From Selenia dentaria (taxonomy: Eukaryota > Arthropoda > Insecta > Lepidoptera > Geometridae), in the NCBI GenBank assembly GCA_917880725.1, contig OU862879.1, positions 15,407,741 to 15,471,740 of the forward strand: 64,000 nt of DNA. The letters run 5' to 3'. The position numbers were made by a program, and so were the translations under genes. Of the stretch, positions 21,906 through 33,689 are shown piece by piece; the stretch's first letter is position 1; every line of letters starts with the position of its first letter. The notes under the pieces were generated by a model. That model saw nothing but the letters and a program-made list of their open reading frames with translations, had not been told where the DNA came from and ran no database searches.

Positions 21906-23280
21906 AGCTTATTGATGAACTGTATTGCTGTGGTAGAATTATCATAAGTCTTCATACGTGAAAGCTTATGAATGCATATGGTATAATACACAAATACACT
22001 TCCACCGAGAAAGAGCCCAGTTGAAAACGTCACTAGCAGTCTAATTTAACATTTACGAACTCGGAACTACTAAGCAAGTTCCGTTACAAGGGCTTCTATA
22101 TATTCGACTACTTAGGTACTTAAAGGTCCTGCATGTACAGTACTTAATGGATACTTTAAATGCATACATAAGACACGTAATTCACAAAGCAAATTGATAC
22201 ATACCTCGTGTAGAATGTAAGAAACAAAATAAATGATATACGTATACCTACATAGTTGAAATTAAACAACTTTAAATGGTTTAAATCTCGTAGGTAAATA
22301 TTCGCCTCCCGTGTCTATGTTCACTAAAAAGTATCGTAATGATGACAGTTCTGTCAAAGTTTGTGTCAGTTTCTGATAGCTTATTCAAAAGCACGCTATC
22401 ATTTTGACAGCGCCGGCACAAGACGTGCTCGAGTACTGTCAATGGCGATGAAATGTAACACAAATACCATCATGGGTGTTGAAATGTAATGACAGTTTTT
22501 TTTCCATGGTGATTAATTTTATATATGTATGTACGTAGGTACTGTATTTTATTATTAGTGTTTTCTGATTGCTTTGCTAAGTACCTAAATTTACTCATAT
22601 AACCATGTAAATATTTTATGACATTTTGGTATAAAGATAGATATGACCTTGGAGAAGATAATAGTCTACTCGAAGTAATAATCCAGCGCAGACGACGTCG
22701 CGGGCATCAGCTAGTTATCAATAAGATTCGCAAGACTGATGATTCGTGAACGACTAATCGAAGATTTGATCGGTGGGTGGTCATCTATCTATATCTACGT
22801 AAGTTATGGCGATTGTCCCGGTGTAGTAGTTAAGCCACCAAATTAGCCCGCTTGGTGCGGACTGCGGATGCTACAGCAGTAGGTACCTTCTTCTACTTAC
22901 AACATTTTACTAGAAAAACATCAAGACATGGCTCATTTATAAAATATGACATGTTCTCAAATGTAAGTGCATGCATGAAGTTCCCACAGAAGGTTAATTA
23001 CCATTAATAAGCATTGTTTCTTATTAATGTTTCAAAGCATCATTTTTTTCACATCTTAGCAAGGAGTTTTTTTTCGTTTTACATTTAATGTTAGATACTT
23101 TTAATCATAAAAATATTTAATTATTAATACACGGAATTATTAAAACAAGGATCCAAAACAAGTTCTATTAAAAACACACTGTTTATTATTATTAAATAAT
23201 ACTGTTTTTAAGAATGGATGATATTAATTACATATGTGGTTTTTGGTTATTTAAACATACCTAAGACAAGTACCATTTGA
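21906..23280. other. No gene seen
   Basis: Unremarkable AT-rich sequence. 22683-22717 ends in gacgtcgcgggcatcagctag|t, the terminus of the dispersed CTAG|T family. Confidence 0.35.
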
Positions 23281-23284
23281 AAAT

Positions 23285-23505
23285 TTTAATACCGACTTCC
23301 ATTCTATTCAGGTATTTGAGTGTGACTCAAAAAGTACTGGACCAAATTTGATGAAATTTAAATTGGACTACACGCGAAGCATCAGCTTTCTAACAAATAA
23401 AGAATTTTGAGAATCGGTTCACCCAATCGAAAGTAATGAGGTAACAAACATAAAAAAATACAGTCGAATGAGTACCTCCTCCTTTTTGGAAGTCGGTAGA
23501 TAATA
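23285..23505 (-). repeat. accgacttc-family repeat
   Basis: Begins taccgacttccattctattc, contains actggaccaaatttgatga and gagaatcggttcacccaat, and ends gaagtcggta. Related to the foldback family at 13640 and 46915. Confidence 0.6.
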
Positions 23506-24035
23506 TCAGATGCATGAATCTCCTACGGAAGAGAACGACAAGAATATCAGTCTCAAAATACGCAATCACTAAAATAAGCTGAAATTTACTATTAAGTATA
23601 TTTGCGTTTTAATTTCCTGCGGTTATGCCAGACAAACGAAATTTGATTGATGATTTGACCTTAAAATTATCTCTCTAGATCTTAACTAATCACTCCACTG
23701 TTTACGTAGGCATAAATAAATTAAAGGCAGCCTTAATTTATCTATGACGTAAGAGTGAATACTCAATAACCTAAATATACTAAATAAACATTGGAGTTAA
23801 AAACTCCATGACTCCAGGGGCCTTACGAGCTCTTAAAGCAGGCCTTCTAGGAAACTGCCCGGTTTATTCGTACCATGACAACGTTAAAGCAGGCCTGCCC
23901 AGGCCTACTACTCAAGAACCGCAGAAAAACCGTTCACCTGTTTTTTTTTATTTGGACTCTCGTTAAAATGTCGTTCTAAATACACTCACTTTATTAGCTA
24001 ACAAACGTCTGGGCGTCTGCAATGTTGATTATAGC

Positions 24036-24064
24036 ACGGTAATATTATATAATATTACCGTGGT
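24036..24064. repeat. Perfect hairpin
   Basis: cacggtaatatta / taatattaccgtg form 13-bp arms around a 2-3 base loop. Isolated and of unknown role. Confidence 0.6.
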
Positions 24065-24309
24065 TATAGTAAATTGACAGAATGAGACAATATTATCCTT
24101 TCACCTTTAAGAAAACAATATTCAAACAGTTCACCTAAATGAGCGTTATGGTATGATTTCATTCAAAACTGTTTATGTCAGGTTTAAGAACTGCACGGAA
24201 CTTGCATGGTTTTTACGAAGGTGATAGTAAGGCCCCTGGTAATGACGCGAACTCCTGACGCGGATTGTCGAAAGACGCGGGCATGAATCCCGTCCGAACA
24301 TGTGAATTA

Positions 24310-24580
24310 TCAACCGACTTCCAAAAAAGAGAAAAGGTTCTCAGGTCGACACGTATATATTTTTTGTATGATCACGCATAACTTTTAACATAGCAGTCCG
24401 ATTTTGATATTTTTTTTTTGTTTGGTAGAGTATACTTCAAGGTCCTATTTAAATTTCATCAAATTGGGTCAAACGGTGTTTGAGTTACAATCTAATAGTT
24501 GAAAAATGATTGATGATATCGTAATTGACAGTGAATGACAATCGATCCCCTAAGTAGCAAGGGTTACTAGAAAATTTTAT
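24310..24580 (+). repeat. accgacttc-family repeat, copy
   Basis: Begins aaccgacttccaaaaaagag, has gttctcaggtcgacacg, ttggtagagtatacttcaa and ttgacagtgaatgacaatcg, and stops before the foldback arms. Confidence 0.7.
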
Positions 24581-24654
24581 ATTTTTTCTTTACACAACAA
24601 TGGAACCAACAAATTTTTGGTAAAACATTTTTAAGACAATACTAGTCTTTGGAC

Positions 24655-24725
24655 AAAACTTGTCTGTATCGCTCTAAGCGATAAGACCGCCCATTTTTGC
24701 ACCTAGTTTTTAGCATTGTTTTTTT
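24655..24725 (+). repeat. Dispersed repeat tail, pair with 2033-2110
   Basis: Shares gcgataagaccgcccat and cacctag...tagcattgttttttta with the stretch near 2.05 kb. Confidence 0.55.
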
Positions 24726-24824
24726 ATTTTCTAATAAATGTGATGTCTCAATAAGGTGTTATCTTTATAGCTATCTATCTATCTATCTTGCGTTTCCGGA
24801 AGGTTATCTAAGTCTCTTGGATCG

Positions 24825-24985
24825 GCAAGCGCAGCGTAGGTCGTCCACCGACACGGTGGACAGACGACCTGATAAAGGTCGCAGGATGACGTTGGATGCA
24901 GGCCGCTTCCAACCGGTCGTTGTGGGAAATTATCGGCGAGCTATATGTTCAGCAGAGGACGTCCTACGGCTGAGATGATGATGAT
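24825..24985 (+). mobile_element. RTE-type LINE 3' end, short copy
   Basis: Reads DRQAQRRSSTDTVDRRPDKG with ggatgcaggccgcttccaac and a (GAT)n tail. Same family as 14819-15221, 5' truncated. Confidence 0.8.
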
Positions 24986-25261
24986 GACTTGCGTTTGTTT
25001 TTGTACTTTAAGTGGAGGTTTTTTGTGACGGGGTTTGCGCTAACATTAATCTTGTTAATGTCTTGTTAATGTGCCCCTGCATAAGTAAAATAAGTTTTAT
25101 CACTGGCTTCGATTAAACTTTGAAAATGTATTTTATATATTTGGCATATATATATATATATATTTTGGAATATGTATATATAATCCAACAATCCGTGTTT
25201 GAGGCCATGACCTGGAGTCATGGAGTTTTCAAACTTATCACTCTTTTACGGTCCAAACGGC

Positions 25262-25583
25262 GGGGTTAATTTTGATGATATTTGTTATGGAGGTAGATGA
25301 GGCGCTGGATTAGTACATAGGATAGTTTTCATCGTAATCATCATCATCATCCACGCGGGTGAACTGGGCCAATTTTGAAGAAATTTAGTAAGGAGGTTGA
25401 TGTGGAGCTTGATAGGATATTTTTCATCGTAATCATCATCATCATCCATCACCATGCGGGTGTACTGGGTCACTTTTGATAAAATTTTGTGTGGAGTTAG
25501 ATGAGGCGCTGGATTAACACAGGATATTTTTCATCATCATCGTCCATTACTACGCAGGTGTAACCGCGGGGCGAAACTAGTTT
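25262..25583 (+). repeat. Three tandem units, about 115 bp each, with a CTAG|T end
   Basis: Each unit runs ...ttttgat, tagatgaggcgctggatta, a ttttcatcgtaatcatcatc run and a gcgggtg...actggg or taaccgc end. Units start near 25270, 25370 and 25475; the last ends gcgaaactag|t. The units are the 3' half of the dispersed CTRR|T element, multiplied in place. Confidence 0.75.
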
Positions 25584-25914
25584 TGTGTACTTTATTTATT
25601 TAATTATTTATTTATATTATAGGTATACATGCCCTTGGGTATGAATGACCTGTACCATGTACGTAACATGTACGTTAACCAATTCGCTTACCCAAGGCAC
25701 CCAAGGTTTTGGGTATTTTAGCTTTAATAAAATACCCAAAACTTACTATCTATTCAAATAACACATTTTCATACTAATTATGAACTTAAAGATAACTAAC
25801 TAAAAGAGAGACAAAACAAGATACCTTAGTAAATTAACTATAAAGAAAACAAATATACCTACATACATTTATATTATGTAGGTAGATAGATAAGTAAACG
25901 ATAAACGGCCAGTG

Positions 25915-26045
25915 CAAATAATCTATCTATCGCCGGTTTATCGTAGAGATAGATATTTGACACTATTTTGTATGGACGTTATGTCAAATTTCTATCCGTA
26001 GTTAGGAAAACTGTGGATAGATAGATTATTGGGATCCCCCATAAG
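25915..26045. mobile_element. MITE, gatagatagatt family, copy 2
   Basis: Ends aataatctatctatcgccgg and gatagatagattattggg, with centre gatatttgacactattt / tatggacgtt. It matches 16181-16310 closely. Confidence 0.8.
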
Positions 26046-26366
26046 AGATGGTATCAAGTGAAATAGCATGTTATCAACGTAACTCAACGTATACCTACAG
26101 GGTAAAAGTTTTTTAGAAACAATAGCAAAGTGTACTGCCATGTGAAGTTTGCGCAGAAGAAGAAGTATTTTAAATATCAGAAGTACGCGAAAGTATGTTG
26201 GTACAACTTTAAATTTAGAAACTAAAGAAACAAAAGTTGGAAACAAAACACGAACTAACCGAACTAACAAAACAATGCTAGTTCTCTAGTTTGAAATAAA
26301 AGAAGACGAAAATACACTTTAGCATTAACGTGTCGTTTTTGTGGTCCAATAATTGTATTTTTAAAA

Positions 26367-26787
26367 CAATAGACAACAGAAGTGTGACGTCACAAATGGC
26401 AGTAGGTATTTGACATTTTGGGTAAAAACAAACTTCTTTGACAAGGTATCTAAATCGTTTTTTTTAGAATAAGCAGGTTTCTGAAATGTCTTCGATTGTT
26501 ACATAGATTAAAATATTTACTATATAGGAAATAGATTGTTAGCTTGAGCACAGTACTAAAGCAATTTAAAGAGAAAACTTCTATGTTTAAGGTAATTTCT
26601 GTTTTAAACCTACTGGTTTCTCTTCTTGAGACATGGTTGCACTCGGAGATAAAACAATACGGCATTTTATTTATAATTCATATCAAAATAAGCTCGTAAT
26701 AATTGAAAATGTTAAAATCACATACGTTTTAGTCTTTGTTTTACCCAAACTGTCATTTTGTGACGTCACAGCTTCCACGGTCTATTG
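26367..26787 (-). mobile_element. THAP-transposon deletion derivative, copy 1
   Basis: Long imperfect TIRs: caatagac...tgtgacgtcaca and gggtaaaa-caaa at each end. Inside, on the minus strand, a start codon opens MPYCFISECNHVSRRETSRF, the start of a THAP zinc finger, before decaying. THAP domains are the DNA-binding ends of P-element-type transposases, so this looks like an internally deleted copy of such an element. A second copy lies at 28938-29215. Confidence 0.7.
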
Positions 26788-28200
26788 ATATCTATTCACG
26801 TACCTTCATTTCTTTGAGTTTGTGTGTTCCATTTACTATATTATTTTTTTACATTTACTATATTAATATTACTTTATATCAAACTCACTCACTCTTGGAT
26901 TTTTTTGTCCTATAGCAAAAAATGCTGTCTTACAATGTTTTTTTGTTATTTCTATAGTCACTCGTTTGCTCGAGTTAATGAAAAAGCTGTTGTGCATTTT
27001 TACTTCATTAGTTAATCCATCATTAGTGCTAATAAAGTCATTATTTGAATGACGTTGCAAAAATATATATTTAATAAATGTATGTTCTTCTTCATCTTTA
27101 TGATCCATTAGCATCGTTTAGCAGTCGGCATTAAACAATGTTGCCAAACATATTTTGAAAATGAATAAACTTAGTATAGAAACAAATACCTTGGGAGTGA
27201 AATGTTATAATTATTGTTTAATAGGCGATTGATTTACTACAAAAACTTTATAACTATTTCGTTATACATCAATATTTTTAAAAACATTTACAAGTCATTT
27301 CTATCTATAAAATTCTACACATACCGAACGAAAGATTGATGACTGGCAACTCTACGGATGGTACAGACGGCAAGAACTAGAAGTGCGAGCGGGAAGAAAA
27401 AACAGAGCGGAAGGTGAATGGTGCGAGGTGGAAAAAACAATTGAGAGGTGTGAAAGACGATCGAGTTAGTATAATTAAAATGTGGAAAGTTAAAACAAAT
27501 AAGTTAAGTATGAAATGTTTGTTGTATCTAGATTCTATTTTATGTGACAGAAAATTATAGTTATTTTCAGTTTTATGCAAATCTTGTGCGCAGTTCAAGT
27601 AATTATGTAGGTACATGAATATATTATTTTCTAATCATCATAACTTTGTTAGTCGTGATGCCTCTGGAACTATTCGTGGAATATAAAAGTATATAATTGC
27701 TTATAATCGGTAGCTAGCTCTATTTCAAATTTCGGACGGCTCGCCACAAAGCCACCCCTGCGGTTTATTTTTAAATTATTATTATTATTATATTGACTCG
27801 TTGTATTAAGTCTATAGTTAATGTTATTATAAATATAATGCTCTTTATATGCATGTCATTGCTCGACAAATTTGCACGCCTGTGGGCAAAATACGATCTT
27901 AGTTCGACAATATTATTTTCATGACCTGATTTATAACATGCACATATGTTGTATGTATACTCGTATCTTGAGCAAATAAATGATTCTTATTCTTATCCAG
28001 TTAAAGTTAAAATGCCTTATCTGTTAATTTAATGTGTCATTAAACACTAATGGGCTCTAATGGCGATTAGAGCAACGTAAATTTGACGTTTCATTAGTTA
28101 AATTAAACGAACATTAAAATATATATGATTTTACTGTTTTAAACTATCACGGTTGTTCTCTAAAGTTATATGATTATTAACGGGATATTTACCGTGGTAA
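26788..28200. other. No clear gene
   Basis: AT-rich. A minus-strand frame (27114-26869) is open for 81 codons and reads DHKDEEEHTFIKYIFLQRHS, but nothing in it matches a domain I know; it may be a transposase remnant. 27660-27745 is one arm of a distant inverted repeat with 30335-30425. Confidence 0.35.
27660..27745 (+). repeat. Left arm of a 2.75-kb-apart inverted repeat
   Basis: tggaactattcgtggaatat through ttgcttataatcggtagcta to ctatttcaaattt matches the reverse complement of 30335-30425 at about nine positions in ten. Confidence 0.75.
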
Positions 28201-28297
28201 GGTTGTGGAATGAGCTCCCGATATTTCGGCGCAGTTACATGCACCATGTTCACGGGAAGACTGAAGAATGCGGGTGGTTGGTCAAAAAGTTTAAAAG

Positions 28298-28910
28298 TTA
28301 GGTGCAGACATAACGATCTACCCTCTTTCTTAGTCTTTTGCTACGGTTATCACTGGAACTCGAACTCGATCCTAAGTCCCGACAAAACACACTCACTGTA
28401 TCACTGCGTATAGTATTTTGAACACATTTTGAACGCGGACTTTTATTTTTAAAACAACCTAATACTGGATTCCACGCACTGGCGAGTTGAAAACCATCAC
28501 CTCGATTGAAATTCTGACATTTCGAGATCTCAATAGTTTCCTTTACTAGCCTTGGTATGTAATGGCGTTCGGTGGACAAGATTTTAGGGTTATGGAATTC
28601 AATCCAGTGGTTAGGACCCGCGTCCAGCAGATGCTCAGCTATGGCAGATTTGTGTCTTTCATTGTTTTTTACTGCCTTTATGTGTTCCTTGATGCGGCAT
28701 GAAACAGTTCGCTTCGTCTGTCCTATGTACGAACTTCCGCAGCTGCAGTTAATTTTGTACACCCCGGGATGCTGAAAAGGAATCTTGTCCTTAGGGGAAC
28801 GCAGACATTGCGCAATCTCTGCGAACGAAGTATAGTCTAATAAAAATGTATAATCTTTCCTGCAACTGGCTGGATTGATAAATTTGATTTGAGTGGAGAA
28901 GATGTATGAC
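28298..28910 (-). pseudogene. Penelope-like element, GIY-YIG endonuclease and tail
   Basis: Minus-strand frame reading SFAEIAQCLRSPKDKIPF, GVYKINCSCGSSYIGQTKRT, RIKEHIKAVKN, HLLDAGPNHWIEF, then FQLASAWNPVLGC and a serine-rich basic tail. The GVY...SYIGQTKR block with downstream R, H and E is the GIY-YIG nuclease that ends Penelope-like retroelements, which nick DNA for target-primed insertion. The reverse transcriptase is missing; the element breaks just before the THAP-type element at 28938. It is open for about 200 codons, so it is fairly young but incomplete. Confidence 0.8.
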
Positions 28911-28937
28911 CAAGGAAGTTGTAATTAGGTTACAATT

Positions 28938-29215
28938 CAATAGACCGTGGAAGATGTGACGTCACAAAATGACAGTTTGGGTAAAAACAAAGACAAAATC
29001 GTACGTGATTTTAACATTTTAAATTATTGCGCGCTTATTTCGTTATGAATATAAATTAAATGCCGTATTGTTATATCTCAAGAAGAGATACCAATAGTTT
29101 TAACACAGAAGTTTCCTCTTTAAATTGCTCTGCAACTGTGCTCAAGCAAACAATCCATTTCATAGTATATATTTTAATGTATGTAACAATCGAAGACATT
29201 TTAGAAACGTGCTAA
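28938..29215 (+). mobile_element. THAP-transposon deletion derivative, copy 2
   Basis: Starts caatagaccgtggaagatgt, gacgtcacaaaatgacag, ggtaaaaacaaag, the same terminus as the element at 26367-26787. A frame then opens MPYCYISRRDTNSF as in copy 1. The right TIR is missing; a LINE fragment follows directly. Confidence 0.7.
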
Positions 29216-29985
29216 TTAAAAAAAAACTATATAAATATCTTCTTGTAGGGTGCTTGACAACATCTCTAGTTGGGGTACGGGCAACTTGGTTGAGTTGCCA
29301 GGAAGACACAAGTGTGGAGTTCTCGGCAAAAAGATCTCCATTTCTTCCTCTTCCTTCCCTTCAGGATATCAGCTTACCTGTACAGTGTAATATTAACATC
29401 CTTGGCATGGACATCCGTAATGACCTGAACCAGCATGACTACATCGAGAGTATTATCAAGTTCGCAAACTTGGAGTCCTGAACAGAACGAGGCGTTTCTT
29501 TAATCCCGATCAGCGTTGCCTTTTATATAAAACTCAGATGCGCCCTTGTATTGAATATTGTTGCCACCTCTAAGATGAATCTGCTAAGTATCTTGGATGC
29601 TCTCGACAGACTGCAACGTCATGCTGTCCGCATTATTGGAGACATTGAAGTCACTCAACACCTAGAACCCCTCAAGTGCGTAGAACTATAGCTTCTCTAA
29701 GCGTTTTTACCGTTTGTTTCATGGTGAATGTTCTGAAGAGCTCTTTAATCTTATTACTTCCTCACCATTCTGATCCCGAACCACTCGTTCCAGCCTTGCA
29801 TAGCATCCATATACCCTTCAAAACTTCTTACCACGAACCAAAAAGTTTGGCAGTTTCTACCTCTGTCGTGTAAGTAAATTGTGGAATAATCTGCCGGCGT
29901 ACGTATTTTCTTGCAGCTATGACCCAGGGTCTTTCAAACGGGGCGTGAAAAACCATCTCTCAGGTCATCATAGTGGTGGCAATTA
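29215..29985 (+). pseudogene. LINE reverse transcriptase C-terminal remnant
   Basis: Broken frames read FSAKRSPFLPLPSLQDISLP, NILGMDIRNDLNQHDYIES, then TRRFFNPDQRCLLYKTQMRP, CIEYCCHL, and at the end VSKLWNNLPAYVF...GSFKRGVKNHL. This is the post-catalytic region and tail of a jockey- or CR1-like non-LTR element (LLYKxQxRPCxEYC and LWNxLP). Several stops and frameshifts. No catalytic domain. Confidence 0.75.
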
Positions 29986-30231
29986 GTGCAGCTATCCTGC
30001 ACTAATGGTCATCATTTCTTGAATTTTTACTTCGCTTTCCATCACGCGAGAGGGAGTCACTTTGAAAAACCATTATAAAAAAAAACTTTAAACGGATTAC
30101 GTCGCGTATAATTTTAAATTATTATTATCCCGACGTTTCGAACACTTTTTAGTGAACATGGTCACGTGTAGACTGTTTATTTATGTTACTTATTCACGCC
30201 TTAACAGCTGTATTTGGATTTAACCACACAC

Positions 30232-30330
30232 GTTGCAGTTCCTGGAAAAGTAGTTAGATTTCTGTGAAATCTATTGTATTGTTGGACAAATATAGCGAAT
30301 CGCCATTTAACGGGTTAATGAAAGAAAGAG
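30232..30330 (-). repeat. Dispersed repeat, inverted copy of 21816-21905
   Basis: acgttgcagttcctggaaaa and gaaatctattgtattgttgg pair with the segment after the secreted protein gene. Confidence 0.6.
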
Positions 30331-30334
30331 ATAT

Positions 30335-30425
30335 TTGGCTGAAATTTGGAATAGAGCTAGCTACCGGTTATAAGCAATTATATACTTTTATATTCCACGA
30401 ATAGTTCCAGGGGATCACGATAATT
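30335..30425 (-). repeat. Right arm of the inverted repeat with 27660-27745
   Basis: aaatttggaatagagctagc to ccacgaatagttcca. The 2.75 kb between the arms holds Penelope, THAP-element and LINE fragments. Confidence 0.75.
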
Positions 30426-30481
30426 TTACTTTACGGGGACGAAGTCGTGGGAAATTGATAATGAATGAATGAATTTTTTAA

Positions 30482-30638
30482 TGTTGATAATTGTTAAATG
30501 AAAGACGTGTTTCTCTTAGAAGTGTATTTCGAGACTGCCAGCATGAATACATTTGTGTGGCGTCTACCTACATTGTACCTTATAAAATATTTAGTTATTG
30601 TCTACACGATAAATATAATAAACGACCAATATGCAACA
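30482..30638 (-). repeat. Likely 3' LTR of the Ty3/gypsy element
   Basis: On the minus strand the segment starts TGTTGCATATTGG right after a purine tract (AGGGTGGAGG, 30648-30639) and ends ...ATCAACA, giving TGTTG...CAACA terminal inverted repeats. It sits about 190 bp beyond the end of pol. 157 bp is short for an LTR. No 5' partner exists in the window, so this is inference from signals. Confidence 0.45.
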
Positions 30639-30827
30639 CCTCCACCCTAAATACAAACTGTAATTATTATACACTAACTTATTTATAAGAATATTTGCGA
30701 ATTAATAATTAGATGACTAACTATAATATATATAACCTAACTGTTAGTATACTGAATAATACATAATTTACACTTAATTAATTACGGTACCTAGATAAAA
30801 TCCGCAGGAATAGGTACTTTACATAAT

Positions 30828-33370
30828 TCATAGTTCCTCTATACCGTAACGCTGTGGAATTTGACGTCTTCTCTTAGGTGTATGTTCTGTACGAGGTATT
30901 GTTTCCGATTCATTATTTGGCACATTAGGAGGGGACAATAAGCTGGGACACCGTGAGTCTTTGTGTGCTAATTCTGGCTCTAACGCTGTGGTAACAGTTA
31001 CCTCCGGCGCCGGTCTCCCGTCGGCCGCACCGCTTGACCTCTCCTCACTAACTGGGCATACCAGTGAACTACGGGAGTGACGGTTACTACTATTAATAGG
31101 TGCATGTTCCAGGTGCATGTTCCGCTATAGTAGGTAACTCATATCTATGCTTTAATTGATCGACATGCCTATGTACCTCGGTTCCAAATTCAGACCTTAC
31201 CGTGTAATCTGTGTTGCCTAGCTTCCTTTCTACTTGTCCCGCGACCCATTTATTCGGCCCTCTGTAACCTCGATACCATACTCGCTCGCTCGGCTCCAGC
31301 TGACGGCACGCGCCGCCCGCTGCCTCCTCGCTGCGAGCCTGTCGCGCTTGAACGCGTGCTTCGCGATCAGGTTTCAGCAGATCTAACCGCATACGCAAGC
31401 GTCTTCCTTGTAGGATTTTCGCTGGACTTTCTCCAGTCGTATAATGATCGGTGTTTCTGTACGCTAGCAAAAATCTACACAGAGCCGTATCTGGGTCTAA
31501 TTTTTGCAATAAAGATTTTTTTATAACTCGCTTACAAATCTTTACTGCACTTTCCGCAGCTCCATTAGAAGCAGGATGATAAGGTGCCGAAAAAATCTGC
31601 TCGATTCCATTATGGTTCAGAAATACTTTGAACTCTTCGCTGGAAAACATAGTACCGTTGTCGCTTACGATTTGTCTTGGGAGGCCAAAACTGGAAAAAA
31701 TATTTCTCAATACGTCTATAACGGCTCGAGACGTTGTGCGTCTCATGTTTATTGCTTCTATCCACTTAGAACAGTCAACGATAATTAAATAGTTTAATCC
31801 CGCAATTGGTCCTAAGAAATCTAGATGCAGCCGTGACCATGGTTGGTAAGGGTAGGGCCACGAGTGGGGTACGTGGTGGGGAGGTGCATCGGCGACCGCG
31901 GCGCATACAGGACACGCTTGGCAGACCGCCTCCACGGCCTCGTCCAGCCCTGGCCACCACACGTAGCTCCGAGCCAGAGCCTTTGTCTTTACTATCCCCA
32001 ATTGGGAATCATGCAGCTCGTTAAGGACGCGCTTTCTACACGCGGTAGGTATCACTACCCTATGTCCCCATAAAATACAGCCTAATTCGATGTACAATTC
32101 ATGCTTACGATTAAAATATGGTTTCAATTCTTTTATTTCCACTTCTGCTGGCCATCCGTCCTGAATAAAACTCATAACGCGACTTAGCAAGGGATCTTTA
32201 TTTGTCTCCCGTTTTATATTTATACAGTCTAATAGCAGGGCTTTCGCCGCAAAGTGTAAGTATGTCTGTTCGGGTAACTCTTCTTCGTTCGCTGTAGTTT
32301 CTTTATGCGTTTTTATTAAACGCGAGAGTACATCCGCTAAATTTTCATCAGTTTTTACATATTCGATATTAAAGTCATAGGCCGTTAATTTGATTGCCCA
32401 GCGCTGTAATCGGCTCGCTGCCGTACACGGAATGCCAGTGTCGGGGCCAAAAATACTAACTAATGGTTTATGGTCAGTCCGAAGTATAAAATGTCGGCCG
32501 TAAAGATATTGATGAAATTTATCTACAGCGAAAACAATAGCTGACGTTTCTTTATGTATCTGACTGTAAGTGGAGGTGAGAGCCCTTGACGCGTACGCGA
32601 CCACCCGCTCTCTACCGTCGCGCCCGCGCTGCGCCAGGTTGGCGCCGACAACGTGCGTACTCGCGTCGCATGTAAGCACGGTTTCCAAACCCATGTCATA
32701 ATGTGCCAGTACTTCTGTGCTACATAACATTTTCTTCATGCGTACAAAAGCTATATCGTGATGCCTTCTTCAAGAAAAGTGTGTGCCCTTTTTAAGTAGT
32801 TCATACAATGGGCTTAAATATGTACTCATATTTTTAAAAAAATTACCGTAGAAATTTACCATACCTAAAAACGATTTCAATTCTGTAACATTAGTAGGGT
32901 GCGGCATTGAGATAATAGGTTCTATTTTACGTTTATCTACTCGTACACCATCTTTACTTATAATGAATACCAAATATTAACTTCGTTTGATAGGAATTCA
33001 CACTTATCGCGCCGAATTTTGAATCCGTTTTTTTCTAAGATATGTTGTTATCGTTACCTTATCTATGGTTTCTAAATGACTTTTTAAATTGTTATTTTTA
33101 ATTAAAATATCATCATAAAATACTAGCGTGTTCGGTACGTCTTTCAAGAGACTTGACATGAATTTTTGTAAAATACCTGGACTACATGAAATCCCATAAA
33201 CTAGACGTTTATATTTAAATAATCCGCGGTGAGTATTTATTACTGTGTACTCTCTAGATAGCATATCGAGCTCTAATTGGTTATATGCTTGGGATAAATC
33301 TAACTTTGTGAACCATAATTGACCTGAAAGCTTAATAAATAATTGTCTACCTTTGGAACCGGGTATCTGT
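30828..33370 (-). pseudogene. Ty3/gypsy retrotransposon pol, 5' truncated
   Basis: Reading down the minus strand: the end of reverse transcriptase (RYPVPK at 33368; FYDDILI, the YDD catalytic box, near 33115), a broken stretch around 33004-32980, the FLGMVNFYGNFF connection, RNase H (LTCDAS, KETSAIVFA, TDHKPL), the integrase zinc region (LHDSQLG...CQACPVC), the integrase core with all three acids (HLDFLG, VSDNG, NGAAES) and a basic tail ending RRRQIPQRYGIEEL. RNase H through integrase is open for 548 codons. An in-frame TGA near 32738, frameshifts in the reverse transcriptase, a frameshift near the C-terminus and loss of gag make it inactive. The second His of the zinc motif is Gln. Confidence 0.9.
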
Positions 33371-33689
33371 CAACCTTATTTGTGTATTGGTATTCATCAC
33401 ACTAATATTCAAATTCAAATTATTTATTTTCGGATAACAAAGATCCATGTTTTTAGTATATTAGTATGGGTACTTAAAATATAATGGTAGTAAAAACTGA
33501 AAAAATAAAATTTACGTTCCAAAAATAATATTAATAATAAATAATAAATTGGCCATCTGGAGGTAGAGACGCAAGAGCAAGTAAAAAAAAGCTCCAAGGG
33601 TGGAAGTGTTAAAGGGCATAACGTTGGTAGTAGCGCTCTAGTGAGCCCGCAGCACACCTCTCGACACCCTTTAGCCATACACACCAACG
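33371..33689. other. No gene seen between two retroelements
   Basis: AT-rich up to 33590, then slightly GC-richer as the BEL/Pao remnant begins. Confidence 0.35.

Noticed and set aside
25285..25473. Asp/Met-rich minus-strand frame
   Set aside because: Translation of a (GAT)n microsatellite inside the tandem repeat.
25120..25583. CRISPR-like array of repeats
   Set aside because: Units are directly adjacent with no unique spacers, in a eukaryotic genome; a tandem repeat.
26869..27114. 81-codon minus-strand frame
   Set aside because: AT-rich, no domain, no splice context; left as unknown and not called a gene.
31576..32073. Plus-strand frames over the gypsy integrase
   Set aside because: Antisense shadows of the real minus-strand pol frame.
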